From Bacillus sp. THAF10 (GTDB taxonomy: Bacteria > Bacillota > Bacilli > Bacillales > Bacillaceae_I): 64,000 nt of DNA. Below are positions 27,038-35,089 of the stretch, one piece after another (the stretch's first letter is position 1; every line of letters starts with the position of its first letter). A program made the position numbers and the translations under genes. The DNA lies in the NCBI RefSeq assembly GCF_009363695.1, contig NZ_CP045403.1, forward strand, positions 1,592,001 through 1,656,000. Reading direction: 5' to 3'. The notes under the pieces are model-generated. The model saw nothing but the letters and a program-made list of their open reading frames with translations. It had not been told where the DNA came from and ran no database searches.

Positions 27038-27080
27038 TAGGACTTAGCCATTAACATTGGTGAAAGTCCTTTTTTTTTTG
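27038..27080 (+). terminator. Terminator after ylbB
   Basis: AGGACTT ... AAAGTCCT followed by ten T's. Confidence 0.88.
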
Positions 27081-27177
27081 AGTATTCATTTCTCTGTAAA
27101 AGGGTATACATAGAATAAATTTAATAGAATGCTTTTCCATTCAGCAAATATAATGGAAAAGAGGAGGAGAAAATAGA

Positions 27178-28218
27178 ATGAGAGGACTTATATTTTTACT
27201 TTTCATTGCTTTTTGCCTGTATTTATTCGTTAACATCGAACCTCATCAGATTGAAAGTCTTATAAAAGAGCAAGGAATTGCAGATAGAACAGAAGAGAAA
27301 ACCTACACCCCATCAGAATTAGAAACAGATTCTAGTATTGAAGGATTATCTAATTATATGGGACAAGACATAAAGAAGTTAGAGGAAGTGTTTGGACCAC
27401 CAAATAGAAAAGACCTTTCCTCCTATGATTATGAGTGGTGGGTGTATAATTCGGATTTAGATAATTACATACAATTTGGTGTCAAGAATCAAAAAGTGGT
27501 TACCATTTTTCATACAGGAATAGAGAATTTTCAACAAGAGTTTCCTATTGGAGAGAGCTATGGAAACTTGAATAAGAGTATGGATTTTCAAGAGAGTGTG
27601 ACTGTAGAACATGAAGAAGGTTCTTACCAATTTAAACTAAAAGAAAACGAACGCTCCACTAGGCCATTGATAAAGGTGAAGGATTTCTATGTACAGCTCT
27701 ATTTTGATGAATTCACTCAAAAATTATCAAGTGTACGCTATATTGATTCAGAAACCATTATTAAACAACGTCCTTATGAAATGGTGTATAGGGGGCCTTT
27801 ATTAGAAGCGCAGGAATTGACAGCAGCAGAATGGAAAAAAGTCGAAGAAGGAAATGCGAGGCAAATTATGGATTTCACGAATATCATTCGCCTTCGCTTT
27901 GATCTAAATAATGTGGAATGGGACGAAGAAACTTCACAAGTTGCATATTTTCATAGTAAAGACATGCGTGAAACAAACTATTTTTCACACACATCTCCTA
28001 CAAAGGGTAGTCTTTCTGATAGACTTTCAGAAGGAGAGATTCCATTTCGTTTAGCTGGAGAAAACATCGCTGCTAAATATGTAGATGGAATGGCCGCAGT
28101 GGAAGGTTGGCTTAACAGTGAAGGACATCGTAATACTTTATTAAATAAAAGATTTACGCATTTAGGGGTCGGAGTAAGTGAAAAGTATTATACTCAAAAT
28201 TTTATAGAAAAATGGTAG
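27178..28218 (+). CDS. ylbC: YlbC, CAP-domain secreted/membrane protein
   Basis: A 346-aa protein with an N-terminal signal anchor (MRGLIFLLFIAFCLYLFVN), a CAP-associated N-terminal domain (about 55-190: GQDIKKLEEVFGPPNRKDLS, YEWWVYNS) and a C-terminal CAP/SCP domain (about 210-346) with FHSKDMRETNYFSHTSP, LAGENIA and NSEGHRNTLLNKRFTHLGVGV. CAP domains of spore formers (SleB/YkwD-like) are often extracellular with unknown activity. ATG behind GAGGAGGAGAAAATAG. Confidence 0.92.
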   Translation: MRGLIFLLFIAFCLYLFVNIEPHQIESLIKEQGIADRTEEKTYTPSELETDSSIEGLSNYMGQDIKKLEEVFGPPNRKDLSSYDYEWWVYNSDLDNYIQFGVKNQKVVTIFHTGIENFQQEFPIGESYGNLNKSMDFQESVTVEHEEGSYQFKLKENERSTRPLIKVKDFYVQLYFDEFTQKLSSVRYIDSETIIKQRPYEMVYRGPLLEAQELTAAEWKKVEEGNARQIMDFTNIIRLRFDLNNVEWDEETSQVAYFHSKDMRETNYFSHTSPTKGSLSDRLSEGEIPFRLAGENIAAKYVDGMAAVEGWLNSEGHRNTLLNKRFTHLGVGVSEKYYTQNFIEKW

Positions 28219-28220
28219 TT

Positions 28221-28259
28221 AAAAAAGACAGACATGGGGTTTCATGTCTGTCTTTTTTG
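28221..28259. terminator. Bidirectional terminator between ylbC and the small membrane gene
   Basis: AAAAAAGACAGACATG-GGGTTT-CATGTCTGTCTTTTTT. Confidence 0.92.
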
Positions 28260-28607
28260 AATGATTTTTCCTATATGAAAAGTGGTGCCCTCCCATTTTC
28301 CAAGTAATTGTACAGTCTGCCCTTTTGAAAAGGAATATGGAGTGGTGTCCGGCTTAAGTTGCTGACGGATAAGAGCTTTTATAAGGCTATTGCCTTCTTT
28401 GATTCTCATTGTTGTATCTAAGGAATAATACTCATGATAAAATCGTTTCTTCTCAGTGAAACAATCCAAGATCTCTCCCTCCACACTTGCTTCCAAGGGA
28501 ATTTCGCTCAGTTTCTCCCAGCGTTCTCTTTGCTTTGTTTTTTCCTTTTTTGTCACCAAATAAAAATATAGGATCAAAGCAGGAATGACAATTGCGGTAA
28601 CCAACAA
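28242..28607 (-). CDS. Membrane-anchored hypothetical protein, 121 aa
   Basis: N-terminal membrane helix (residues 1-19) followed by a cytosolic basic linker (KKEKTKQRERWEKL) and a beta-rich domain (EIPLEASVEGEILDCF, SFSKGQTVQLLGKWEGTTFHIGKIIQ). No family recognised. It starts with TTG at 28607 behind AAGGGGTG and lies 12 nt after the thioesterase stop, so the two form an operon. Its 3' end runs into the terminator arm. Confidence 0.7.
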   Translation of the reverse strand: MLVTAIVIPALILYFYLVTKKEKTKQRERWEKLSEIPLEASVEGEILDCFTEKKRFYHEYYSLDTTMRIKEGNSLIKALIRQQLKPDTTPYSFSKGQTVQLLGKWEGTTFHIGKIIQKRQT

Positions 28608-28619
28608 AACACCCCTTTT

Positions 28620-29105
28620 TTATTTGGTTTTTGGGATGATGAAAAAGCTGCCTGTACTGTGAGCAATTAATGTTCCGTCCTCACGATAAACTTTACCTTC
28701 CATGACAAGAATCTTTGAGCCCTGATGTATGACATTTGAAATACATTTAAATGAATTACCTACACCTTTGGCAACAAAGTTTACCTTCATTTCTGTCGTG
28801 ACAGCTGCACAGTTCTCAGGGATTATTTTGAAGGCAAGTGTCCCCATCGCAGAATCAAGAAGTGTGGCTGTCAATCCCCCGTGCAAAATATCTAGGGAGT
28901 TTTGCAGCAACGGAGAGTTTGGTATCTCCATTGTTAGCGTTGCAGGCTCTTCGAAAGTGCTTTTAATGCCCATTAAGGCACCAATAGGAGTGCCATTTTT
29001 TCCCTCTTTTAATCGTTTCATGCTTTCTAAATATAAGGAAGCAGCTTCTTGTTCTTCATCAGATGCATCTTTTAAAAAGTCAGTCCATTGTTGAATAATG
29101 CTCAT
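28620..29105 (-). CDS. PaaI-type hotdog thioesterase
   Basis: A 161-aa hotdog-fold protein of the PaaI/YdiI thioesterase group, expected to hydrolyse an acyl-CoA. The active-site signature LHGGLTATLLDSAMGTLAF is intact, with VTTEMKVNFVAKG and the C-terminal strand pattern VMEGKVYREDGTLIAHSTGSFFII. ATG behind AAGGAAGGATAAATT. Substrate unknown. Confidence 0.88.
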   Translation of the reverse strand: MSIIQQWTDFLKDASDEEQEAASLYLESMKRLKEGKNGTPIGALMGIKSTFEEPATLTMEIPNSPLLQNSLDILHGGLTATLLDSAMGTLAFKIIPENCAAVTTEMKVNFVAKGVGNSFKCISNVIHQGSKILVMEGKVYREDGTLIAHSTGSFFIIPKTK

Positions 29106-29244
29106 AATTTATCCTTCCTTCTTTCAAAAAAGTCTATTTTCATCTTAACAATGTAAGGATGAAAAAGGAAAGTAAAATAGGCGAACGCTTTTCATTTTTT
29201 TCAATAAGATATTATAGGCATTTATACAGGAGTGAGGTGAGAGA

Positions 29245-29643
29245 ATGGCAACGAAAGAGGAACATCCAAGCATTGCAAAGTTTAAGGATTTTGTAAAAAG
29301 GCATCCAAAGCTTTCGGAGGAAGTGAAAAGCAAAAAGAAAACATGGCAAGAGCTGTTTGAAGAATGGTACCTGCTTGGGGAAGAGGATGAAAGCTGGAAA
29401 AGTTTTCGAAATGAAGAGGCAAAGCTTGAGAAGGAAGAAAAATCCTTAACTGATGTTATTCCTCAGGTAATGCAAGCCTTAAAAAAAATGGACGTCAACC
29501 AAGTTCAATATCATCTTTCAAATATGAACAATGCCATCGGGAATATTCAGGATCTAATTCAACAATTTCTCCCCAACTCAACAAAAGGTGGTTCCTCCAC
29601 TTCTACAGGCATCAAAAATCCGTTTTCCTTCCGAAAAGACTAA
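29245..29643 (+). CDS. ylbD: YlbD, putative spore coat protein
   Basis: A 132-aa charged helical protein, family YlbD-like; B. subtilis YlbD is a sporulation protein annotated as a putative coat component. Features: HPSIAKFKDFVKRHPKLSEEVKSKKKTWQELFEEWYLLGEED at the N-terminus and a Ser/Thr/Gly-rich C-terminus (STKGGSSTSTGIKNPF). ATG behind GTGAGGTGAGAGA. Likely operon with ylbE, 15 nt downstream. Confidence 0.9.
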   Translation: MATKEEHPSIAKFKDFVKRHPKLSEEVKSKKKTWQELFEEWYLLGEEDESWKSFRNEEAKLEKEEKSLTDVIPQVMQALKKMDVNQVQYHLSNMNNAIGNIQDLIQQFLPNSTKGGSSTSTGIKNPFSFRKD

Positions 29644-29658
29644 GAATGGGTGAGATAG

Positions 29659-29898
29659 ATGCGTAAAGACGTATATGAATATATTCAGAAGAAGAAAAGC
29701 CTAAAAAGCTATTTGAGAGAGCAGCCTGGCTGGTATCGTACACTCACACGTAATCCCGATAAACTAGAGGACTTTGAGCTGTCTTCCTTGCACTATTATA
29801 AACAGACAATTCCTCATAAAGTGGAAAGGTTTCAAAATTCAGTCCAAATGGCAACGATGATGGTTCATATGTTTCAAACAATGAAGAACATGGATTAA
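29659..29898 (+). CDS. ylbE: YlbE-like protein
   Basis: A 79-aa protein of the YlbE-like family, unknown function. The sequence YIQKKKSLKSYLREQPGWYRTLTRNPDKLEDFELSSLHYYKQTIPHKVERF is family-typical. It follows ylbD closely and precedes a hairpin that also covers the ribosome site of the next gene. Confidence 0.9.
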   Translation: MRKDVYEYIQKKKSLKSYLREQPGWYRTLTRNPDKLEDFELSSLHYYKQTIPHKVERFQNSVQMATMMVHMFQTMKNMD

Positions 29899-29913
29899 AG
29901 AATAGAAAAGGTC

Positions 29914-29956
29914 CTCCTTTCTCACACTAAGGAAAAATGGTTAGCTGAGAAAGGAG
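29914..29956 (+). promoter_or_regulatory. RBS-sequestering hairpin before the lipoprotein gene
   Basis: CTCCTTTCTCA (29914-29924) is perfectly complementary to TGAGAAAGGAG (29946-29956), with an extra inner CTAA/TTAG pairing. The 3' arm contains the entire AAGGAG ribosome site of the gene starting at 29964. No T-tract follows, so this looks like a translation-control stem rather than a terminator. Confidence 0.65.
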
Positions 29957-29963
29957 TTTGTTT

Positions 29964-30389
29964 ATGAAAAAATGTTGGATAAGCTTTTTATGTTTATTTC
30001 TCCTTTTGGTGGGGTGTAAAGATAAACCCGAAAAACCTGAATCTACAGTTGATGCAGGAGTTAATGTCATGAAGGTGGTTTCACACGTACCAACAGAGAA
30101 GAAAGAACAAATGGATATGGTGGTACATCATTTTATTAAAGGAAATGATGTTTATATTGAGTGCATCGTTACCCCTGATTTTCATTTTACTAGTGATAAA
30201 GAAGAAAATCATTTCGGAGAAGGCAAGATTAAAGTATATTCTAACCAAAAAGAAATGGGAACATATACGAAAGGAGCATTCGTTCTTAGAAACTTGGAAA
30301 AGGGTAACCATCCATTAACGATCAAGCTCCTACATAATGATCAGAGTGAATATGGTCTTTCTGAAACGATAAATATCACGATAAAGTGA
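29964..30389 (+). CDS. Small lipoprotein of unknown function
   Basis: A 141-aa predicted lipoprotein: signal peptide with lipobox LLVGC, then a beta-rich domain (MDMVVHHFIKGNDVYIECIVTPDFHF, GEGKIKVYSNQKEMGTYTKGAFVLRNLEKGNHPLTIKLLHND) reminiscent of an immunoglobulin-like fold. Family not recognised. A TTG at 29958 is in frame but ATG at 29964 is better placed for AAGGAG. It sits between ylbE and ricF; its stop overlaps the open frame upstream of ricF. Confidence 0.72.
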   Translation: MKKCWISFLCLFLLLVGCKDKPEKPESTVDAGVNVMKVVSHVPTEKKEQMDMVVHHFIKGNDVYIECIVTPDFHFTSDKEENHFGEGKIKVYSNQKEMGTYTKGAFVLRNLEKGNHPLTIKLLHNDQSEYGLSETINITIK

Positions 30390-30445
30390 GCGGGGATTAC
30401 ACATCTTTAGAAAATCATGGTATGATTGTATTGGAGGTGTATTCC

Positions 30446-30895
30446 ATGTTTGCTACACTTGAACACATTATGATGGCAGAAAGAGCAGAAGAATTGGCGA
30501 AGATGATCTGGCAATCAGAGCTTGCGGATGATTATCATCGTTCATTAAATAAATTACAAAATGACGAAGAAGCTCAAGCGCTTATTCGTTCATTTGATTC
30601 TATAAAAGAGAAATATGAAGAAGTTCAACGTTTTGGAAAGTATCATCCTGATTATCGCAAGGTCACACTTGAGACTCGGGAACTTAAGCGCAAGTTAGAT
30701 CTTCATGAAACCATTCACGCCTTTAAGGAAGCGGAAAACAATATTCAAAAGCTTCTCGATGAGGTGAGTGTGATGCTTGGAAAGGCAGTATCAGAAAATG
30801 TAAAGGTACCAACAGGAAATCCATTTTTTGATTCTCTCTCAAGCTGTGGTGGCGGATGTGGCTCTGGCGGCGGATGTGGCTGTAAAGCTGGATAA
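30446..30895 (+). CDS. ricF: RicF (YlbF), Y-complex iron-sulfur protein
   Basis: RicF with RicA (YmcA) and RicT (YaaT) forms the Fe-S-containing Y-complex that acts with RNase Y on mRNA processing and is needed for competence, sporulation and biofilm. Helical YlbF/YmcA domain about 1-120, then a Gly-Cys tail (CGGGCGSGGGCGC) providing cluster ligands. The frame opens at 30386 but the ATG at 30446 has GGAGGTG upstream and gives exactly 149 aa, the B. subtilis length. Confidence 0.94.
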   Translation: MFATLEHIMMAERAEELAKMIWQSELADDYHRSLNKLQNDEEAQALIRSFDSIKEKYEEVQRFGKYHPDYRKVTLETRELKRKLDLHETIHAFKEAENNIQKLLDEVSVMLGKAVSENVKVPTGNPFFDSLSSCGGGCGSGGGCGCKAG

Positions 30896-30902
30896 GGGTG
30901 AT

Positions 30903-30940
30903 GACGAAGCTGTGCTTTGCTGCAGCTTCTTTTTTTTTGA
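30903..30940 (+). terminator. Terminator after ricF
   Basis: GAAGCTG-TGCTTTGCTG-CAGCTTC followed by nine T's. Confidence 0.85.
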
Positions 30941-30952
30941 GATTTTTTAAGG

Positions 30953-31285
30953 TTAGGTTTTTCTAAGACGAATACAGTCTTCACAAAGGTTTCCACAGCA
31001 AAACATCTTTTCTTGAGGTACAAAAAAACGATGACGATACACAAACAAAGAATGATGTTTTCTGAAAAAATGCGTTTCTGCCGTTACTTTCTTTTTAAAC
31101 ATGGCTTTCTTTGCACAGACATGTATAAAGGAGCGGCCCTTTTCTTCCCAGATTTCGTTATGTTCCTCCATAACCGTTACATAGAGAAAGGGAATGCCGG
31201 TAACATTTTTTCGATAACAATTCTGCACTAGTTCATTTTTTTGAAGCTCTTCTAAAAAAGAATTCCAAATCGCATCTAGCTCCAT
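30953..31285 (-). CDS. Cysteine-rich hypothetical protein, 110 aa
   Basis: Unknown family. The N-terminal half is alpha/beta with aromatic residues (IWNSFLEELQKNELVQNCYRKNVTGIPFLYVTVMEEHNEIWEEKG); the middle is basic and aromatic (HFFRKHHSLFVYRHRFF), and the C-terminus carries CCGNLCEDC, a likely metal or thiol site. ATG behind GAGAGGGTGAGTGTGA. It lies convergent to ricF and divergent from ylbG, at a place where B. subtilis, as far as I recall, has no gene. Confidence 0.7.
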   Translation of the reverse strand: MELDAIWNSFLEELQKNELVQNCYRKNVTGIPFLYVTVMEEHNEIWEEKGRSFIHVCAKKAMFKKKVTAETHFFRKHHSLFVYRHRFFVPQEKMFCCGNLCEDCIRLRKT

Positions 31286-31321
31286 TCACACTCACCCTCT
31301 CAATAAAATATTTTCTTTAAC

Positions 31322-31351
31322 TTGTCATAATTTTTCCATTCATGCTAAACT
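31322..31351 (+). promoter_or_regulatory. Sigma-A-type promoter of ylbG
   Basis: TTGTCA, 18-bp spacer, TAAACT with TGC before the -10 (extended). Confidence 0.6.
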
Positions 31352-31390
31352 AGATAAAGATAAATAAGGGATACATAAAGGGGTAAAGGT

Positions 31391-31666
31391 ATGTTATCAC
31401 AAAGACAAGGTATCGTTGTCTGGCTTCATTCATTGAAACAGGCGAAGCTTTTAAGACGTTACGGGAACGTTATTTATATATCCAAAAAGTTAAAATATGT
31501 GCTTTTCTATTGTAATCGTGATGACGTAGAGATGCTGGTAGAAAAGCTGAACAAACAATCCTATGTAAAAAAGGTCGATGTTTCTCCAAAGCATGCCATT
31601 AAAACTCATTATGAAAATTCGCGACCAGATAAAGCAAAAGAATACGATTACAAAATGGGTCTATAA
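31391..31666 (+). CDS. ylbG: YlbG, UPF0298 family protein
   Basis: A 91-aa protein of UPF0298/DUF2129, function unknown: QRQGIVVWLHSLKQAKLLRRYGNVIYISKKLKYVLFYCNRDD followed by KLNKQSYVKKVDVSPK. ATG behind AAAGGGGTAAAGGT. It keeps the conserved ylbF-ylbG-rsmD order apart from two inserted minus-strand genes. Confidence 0.92.
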   Translation: MLSQRQGIVVWLHSLKQAKLLRRYGNVIYISKKLKYVLFYCNRDDVEMLVEKLNKQSYVKKVDVSPKHAIKTHYENSRPDKAKEYDYKMGL

Positions 31667-31712
31667 AAAAAAGCAGTACAAGCAAAGTAACGTTTGATTT
31701 GTACTGCTTTTT
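31665..31712. terminator. Bidirectional terminator after ylbG
   Basis: AAAAAAAAGCAGTACAA ... TTGTACTGCTTTTTT between convergent genes. Confidence 0.9.
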
Positions 31713-31717
31713 TCTGC

Positions 31718-32107
31718 TTATTTCAGGGCAGGAATATAATGATTTAATCGAAGAATTCCAATGAGATATTGGAAGAACAACTCTTTTTCTACAAAGGTAC
31801 TAGATGGCTTTACATCAAATTGAATAACCTGTTTGTTTAGTGTTTCCGCTAAATTTAAGAAAAGCTCGGCACGTTTATTGCTTTGATGATGGTAGTTTGG
31901 AATTCCTTCTAAACTGATATAAAGTGCTTGAAAATCACCAGGATTTGTTGGTTTCATTACCACTACAAAAGATGATAGCTTACGATCGTTTTTTTCTGTA
32001 TGTAACATCATCATATGCTGTAATCTATCACTATTGCTTTTAGCAAGCTCCATCAGCTCGTAAATATCTGAATACCCTTCTCCAAGTTCGATAAAACGTT
32101 GTATCAT
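31718..32107 (-). CDS. Conserved Bacillales protein, DUF7147-like
   Basis: A 129-aa soluble protein seen next to ylbG/rsmD in other Bacillales, sometimes annotated as methylthioribose kinase, which its size makes implausible. Pattern MIQRFIELGEGYSDIYELMELAKSN, SFVVVMKPTNPGDFQALYISLEGIP. The frame begins at 32146, but ATG at 32107 follows GAGGAGAAGTAGAA. Function unknown. The csfG-like RNA lies just upstream on the same strand and ends in a terminator before this gene. Confidence 0.72.
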   Translation of the reverse strand: MIQRFIELGEGYSDIYELMELAKSNSDRLQHMMMLHTEKNDRKLSSFVVVMKPTNPGDFQALYISLEGIPNYHHQSNKRAELFLNLAETLNKQVIQFDVKPSSTFVEKELFFQYLIGILRLNHYIPALK

Positions 32108-32171
32108 TTCTACTTCTCCTCTCATAAAAAACCAGTGTTTCCTCATTCATAACTTTACCATGCTATCACGA

Positions 32172-32331
32172 CAAAAAAAACCCTGCCTGGATATCCAAGC
32201 AGGGTCCTTCTATCCCTTGAAGTTAATCAAGGTTAAGAAGGCAAAGGGAGAGGAGAAACCGGAGGAAGAACTTATGGGGAAACGTAAGTCTTCTCCGCGG
32301 TTGGCAACAACATCACACAAAGGATGTTGTT
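32172..32331 (-). ncRNA. csfG: CsfG-like sporulation small RNA
   Basis: Structured minus-strand RNA of about 160 nt in the ylbG-rsmD gap, where B. subtilis encodes the forespore sRNA CsfG. Reading 5' to 3' on the minus strand: a 9-bp hairpin with arms AACAACATC and GATGTTGTT (32331-32306), a long hairpin (32302-32257) with a C-rich loop TTTCCCC, a pyrimidine-rich unpaired linker TTTCTCCTCTCCCTTTG (32256-32240), a third hairpin (32241-32206), and a terminator with eight T's. Unpaired CU-rich segments could pair with ribosome binding sites. The same region may have been described as the 'ylbH leader' motif. Confidence 0.7.
32173..32204 (-). terminator. Terminator of the csfG-like RNA
   Basis: On the minus strand: CCCTGCTTGGATATCCAGGC closing with AGGG, then TTTTTTTT. 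On the plus strand the hairpin is preceded by A's and has no T-tract, so termination is for the minus-strand transcript. Confidence 0.85.
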
Positions 32332-32337
32332 AAACAA

Positions 32338-32367
32338 TAGTATGAACGAAAACGCTAAAAGCTATAC
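32338..32367 (-). promoter_or_regulatory. Sigma-G/sigma-F-type promoter of the csfG-like RNA
   Basis: Minus strand: GTATA (-35), 18-nt spacer, CATACTA (-10), matching the sigma-G consensus GHATR-N18-CATNNTA. The predicted start falls at the base of the first hairpin (about 32331). Confidence 0.7.
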
Positions 32368-32474
32368 ACGATTTTAAAAACATGTATAGACATCGGAAAT
32401 TCATTTGAATTCAAAGTCTAATATGGTAGGATAATGATGGTTAGCAATTTAGTGAAAAAAAGTAAGGTGAGCAT

Positions 32475-33532
<1,058 letters not shown>

Positions 33533-33537
33533 TTTTT

Positions 33538-33568
33538 TAGGCCAGCACAAATTGGTTGTGCTGGCCTA
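33538..33568. terminator. Perfect inverted repeat between coaD and ylbJ
   Basis: TAGGCCAGCACAA-ATTGG-TTGTGCTGGCCTA, 13-bp perfect stem between convergent genes, overlapping the ylbJ stop. It lacks a T-tract on either strand, so termination is likely but not of the classical form. Confidence 0.6.
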
Positions 33569-34783
33569 TGCTCTACGCATCAAAAGAAAAATGTAAATCC
33601 ATAACATGACTAAAGTAAAAACAGGTCCAACCTGTTGTAAATTAGTCATGATGTTTTCCCAATAGCCATCTGCGATAATGGGAGAAAAAACAGGCACATC
33701 TCCTGTCGAGGCTTCAAACCCTCCAAGCCTTTTACTAAGAGGCTTCCATAGGACAAAAGTAAGAAGAGCTGCAAAAAAGGCATGCAAGATTCTTGCGATA
33801 AAAAACGGCTTAAATCGTATATCTGTTTCAGAGAGAATGCTGGCTACTTGTGCTTGAACAGATAATCCGCTGAAAGCTAAGAAAAAACTCGTGACTATTA
33901 CTTTCTCCAATAAACCGACATCTTTCACTTCGCTTGTAAGCTTCCCTCCTAACGTTATTTCAAAAAGTCCAGAAATCAGAGGATAGCTTAGGTCTTTTGA
34001 AATATCAAACAATCCCAGTACGATACTAATAATTGCTGCTAATAAAGTGGTAATAGATACGATTGCTAGCATACTGTTTAAGACTGAAAATAAAATTAAA
34101 AAGCCACCAACCATTAAAAGTGTATGAACCGAGGACAGGACAGCGTCTCCCAACAACTTTCCTAGCGGCTTGTTATTGGCAATTCTCGTCTTATGCATTT
34201 CAGAAAATGCTCGAATAAAAGGAATCCTTCTTTGAGGTGGGACAGAGGAATGACGTGAGTTTTCATAGTAGGGTCCATAAAATCTCATAACAAGGCCTAC
34301 ACACACATTTCCTATATAATGAGAGGCTGCAAGAATGATTCCAATTTTGGGGTTGTGAAAAAAACCAACAGCTATCGCACCAAAAATAAACAAAGGATTC
34401 GAGGAGTTTGTAAAGGAGACGAGCCGTTCGCCCTCTAGTTTTGTGATTTGATTTTCCTCTCTTAAACGCACCGTCAATTTCGCACCCGTTGGATACCCAG
34501 ATGCCATTCCCATTGCTAACACAAATCCACCTACACCAGGAACGCGGAATAATGGTCGCATAAAGGGCTCTAACAACACACCGATAAATGCTACTACACC
34601 AAATCCTATTAACAGCTCACTTAATATTAAAAAGGGAAGAAGAGAAGGAAACACAATCTCCCACCACATCGTTAATCCTCTCACACTCGCCTCAAATGAT
34701 GCCTTAGGATTTAGTATAAGAGATGTGCTAAGGAGGAAAATAATAAGTGCAAGTATGGAAGTTTTTAGCTTGGATTTATTCAA
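33566..34783 (-). CDS. ylbJ: Sporulation integral membrane protein YlbJ
   Basis: A membrane protein of about 405 aa with ten or so helices and nucleoside-recognition (Gate) type sequences; B. subtilis ylbJ is mother-cell expressed and needed for heat-resistant spores. Typical segments: FPSLLPFLILSELLIGFG, GMASGYPTGAKLTVRL, SFTNSSNPLFIFGAIAVGFF. The frame opens at 34825, but the TTG at 34783 follows AAGGAGGTAGCAAGA and gives MNKSKLKTSIL. Confidence 0.93.
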   Translation of the reverse strand: MNKSKLKTSILALIIFLLSTSLILNPKASFEASVRGLTMWWEIVFPSLLPFLILSELLIGFGVVAFIGVLLEPFMRPLFRVPGVGGFVLAMGMASGYPTGAKLTVRLREENQITKLEGERLVSFTNSSNPLFIFGAIAVGFFHNPKIGIILAASHYIGNVCVGLVMRFYGPYYENSRHSSVPPQRRIPFIRAFSEMHKTRIANNKPLGKLLGDAVLSSVHTLLMVGGFLILFSVLNSMLAIVSITTLLAAIISIVLGLFDISKDLSYPLISGLFEITLGGKLTSEVKDVGLLEKVIVTSFFLAFSGLSVQAQVASILSETDIRFKPFFIARILHAFFAALLTFVLWKPLSKRLGGFEASTGDVPVFSPIIADGYWENIMTNLQQVGPVFTLVMLWIYIFLLMRRA

Positions 34784-35089
34784 TCTTGCTACCTCCTTAT
34801 ATACGTGGCTTTCTTTTTTGTACAAGAATGAACAGGTTTTTGTTAGAATAGTATTAATTACCTGTAAGTAAAGGTTTGTCCAATGGAGGACAAGAGTTTA
34901 TGTTCTTTTCAATCATACGTAGAAAGGGTATTCTTTTAGAACATAAAATACGTAAAGAATGTGTCAGTTTGTTCACTTAGTAAAAGGAGAAGCGTATGAT
35001 ATAAGAGACGGGAAATACAGTAAATAATAGTTGACTAATTTTGACTGGTGTATGGCTAGAGGTAGCTGTAAACAGCTTGGGGTGATATC
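34784..35089. other. ylbJ-ylbK intergenic region
   Basis: About 306 bp divergent gap. Apart from the ribosome sites of the two genes and a marginal 26-codon frame (34900-34980), I see no repeat, hairpin or clear sigma-A promoter. Confidence 0.5.
34900..34980 (+). CDS. Possible 26-aa small protein
   Basis: ATG preceded by ATGGAGGACAAGAGTTT (GGAGG about 10 nt upstream) opens a 26-codon frame, basic and starting MFFSIIRRKGILLEHK, in the ylbJ-ylbK gap. No homologue is known to me and so short a frame can arise by chance. Confidence 0.2.
   Translation: MFFSIIRRKGILLEHKIRKECVSLFT

Noticed and set aside
30386..30445. N-terminal extension of RicF overlapping the lipoprotein stop
   Set aside because: GGAGGTG and ATG at 30446 give the exact known length of YlbF.
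32257..32302. T-box or other plus-strand riboswitch upstream of rsmD
   Set aside because: The CCGCGG next to a long hairpin recalls a T-box, but the AGGGTGGNACCGCG core is absent and the only T-tract terminator acts on the minus strand.
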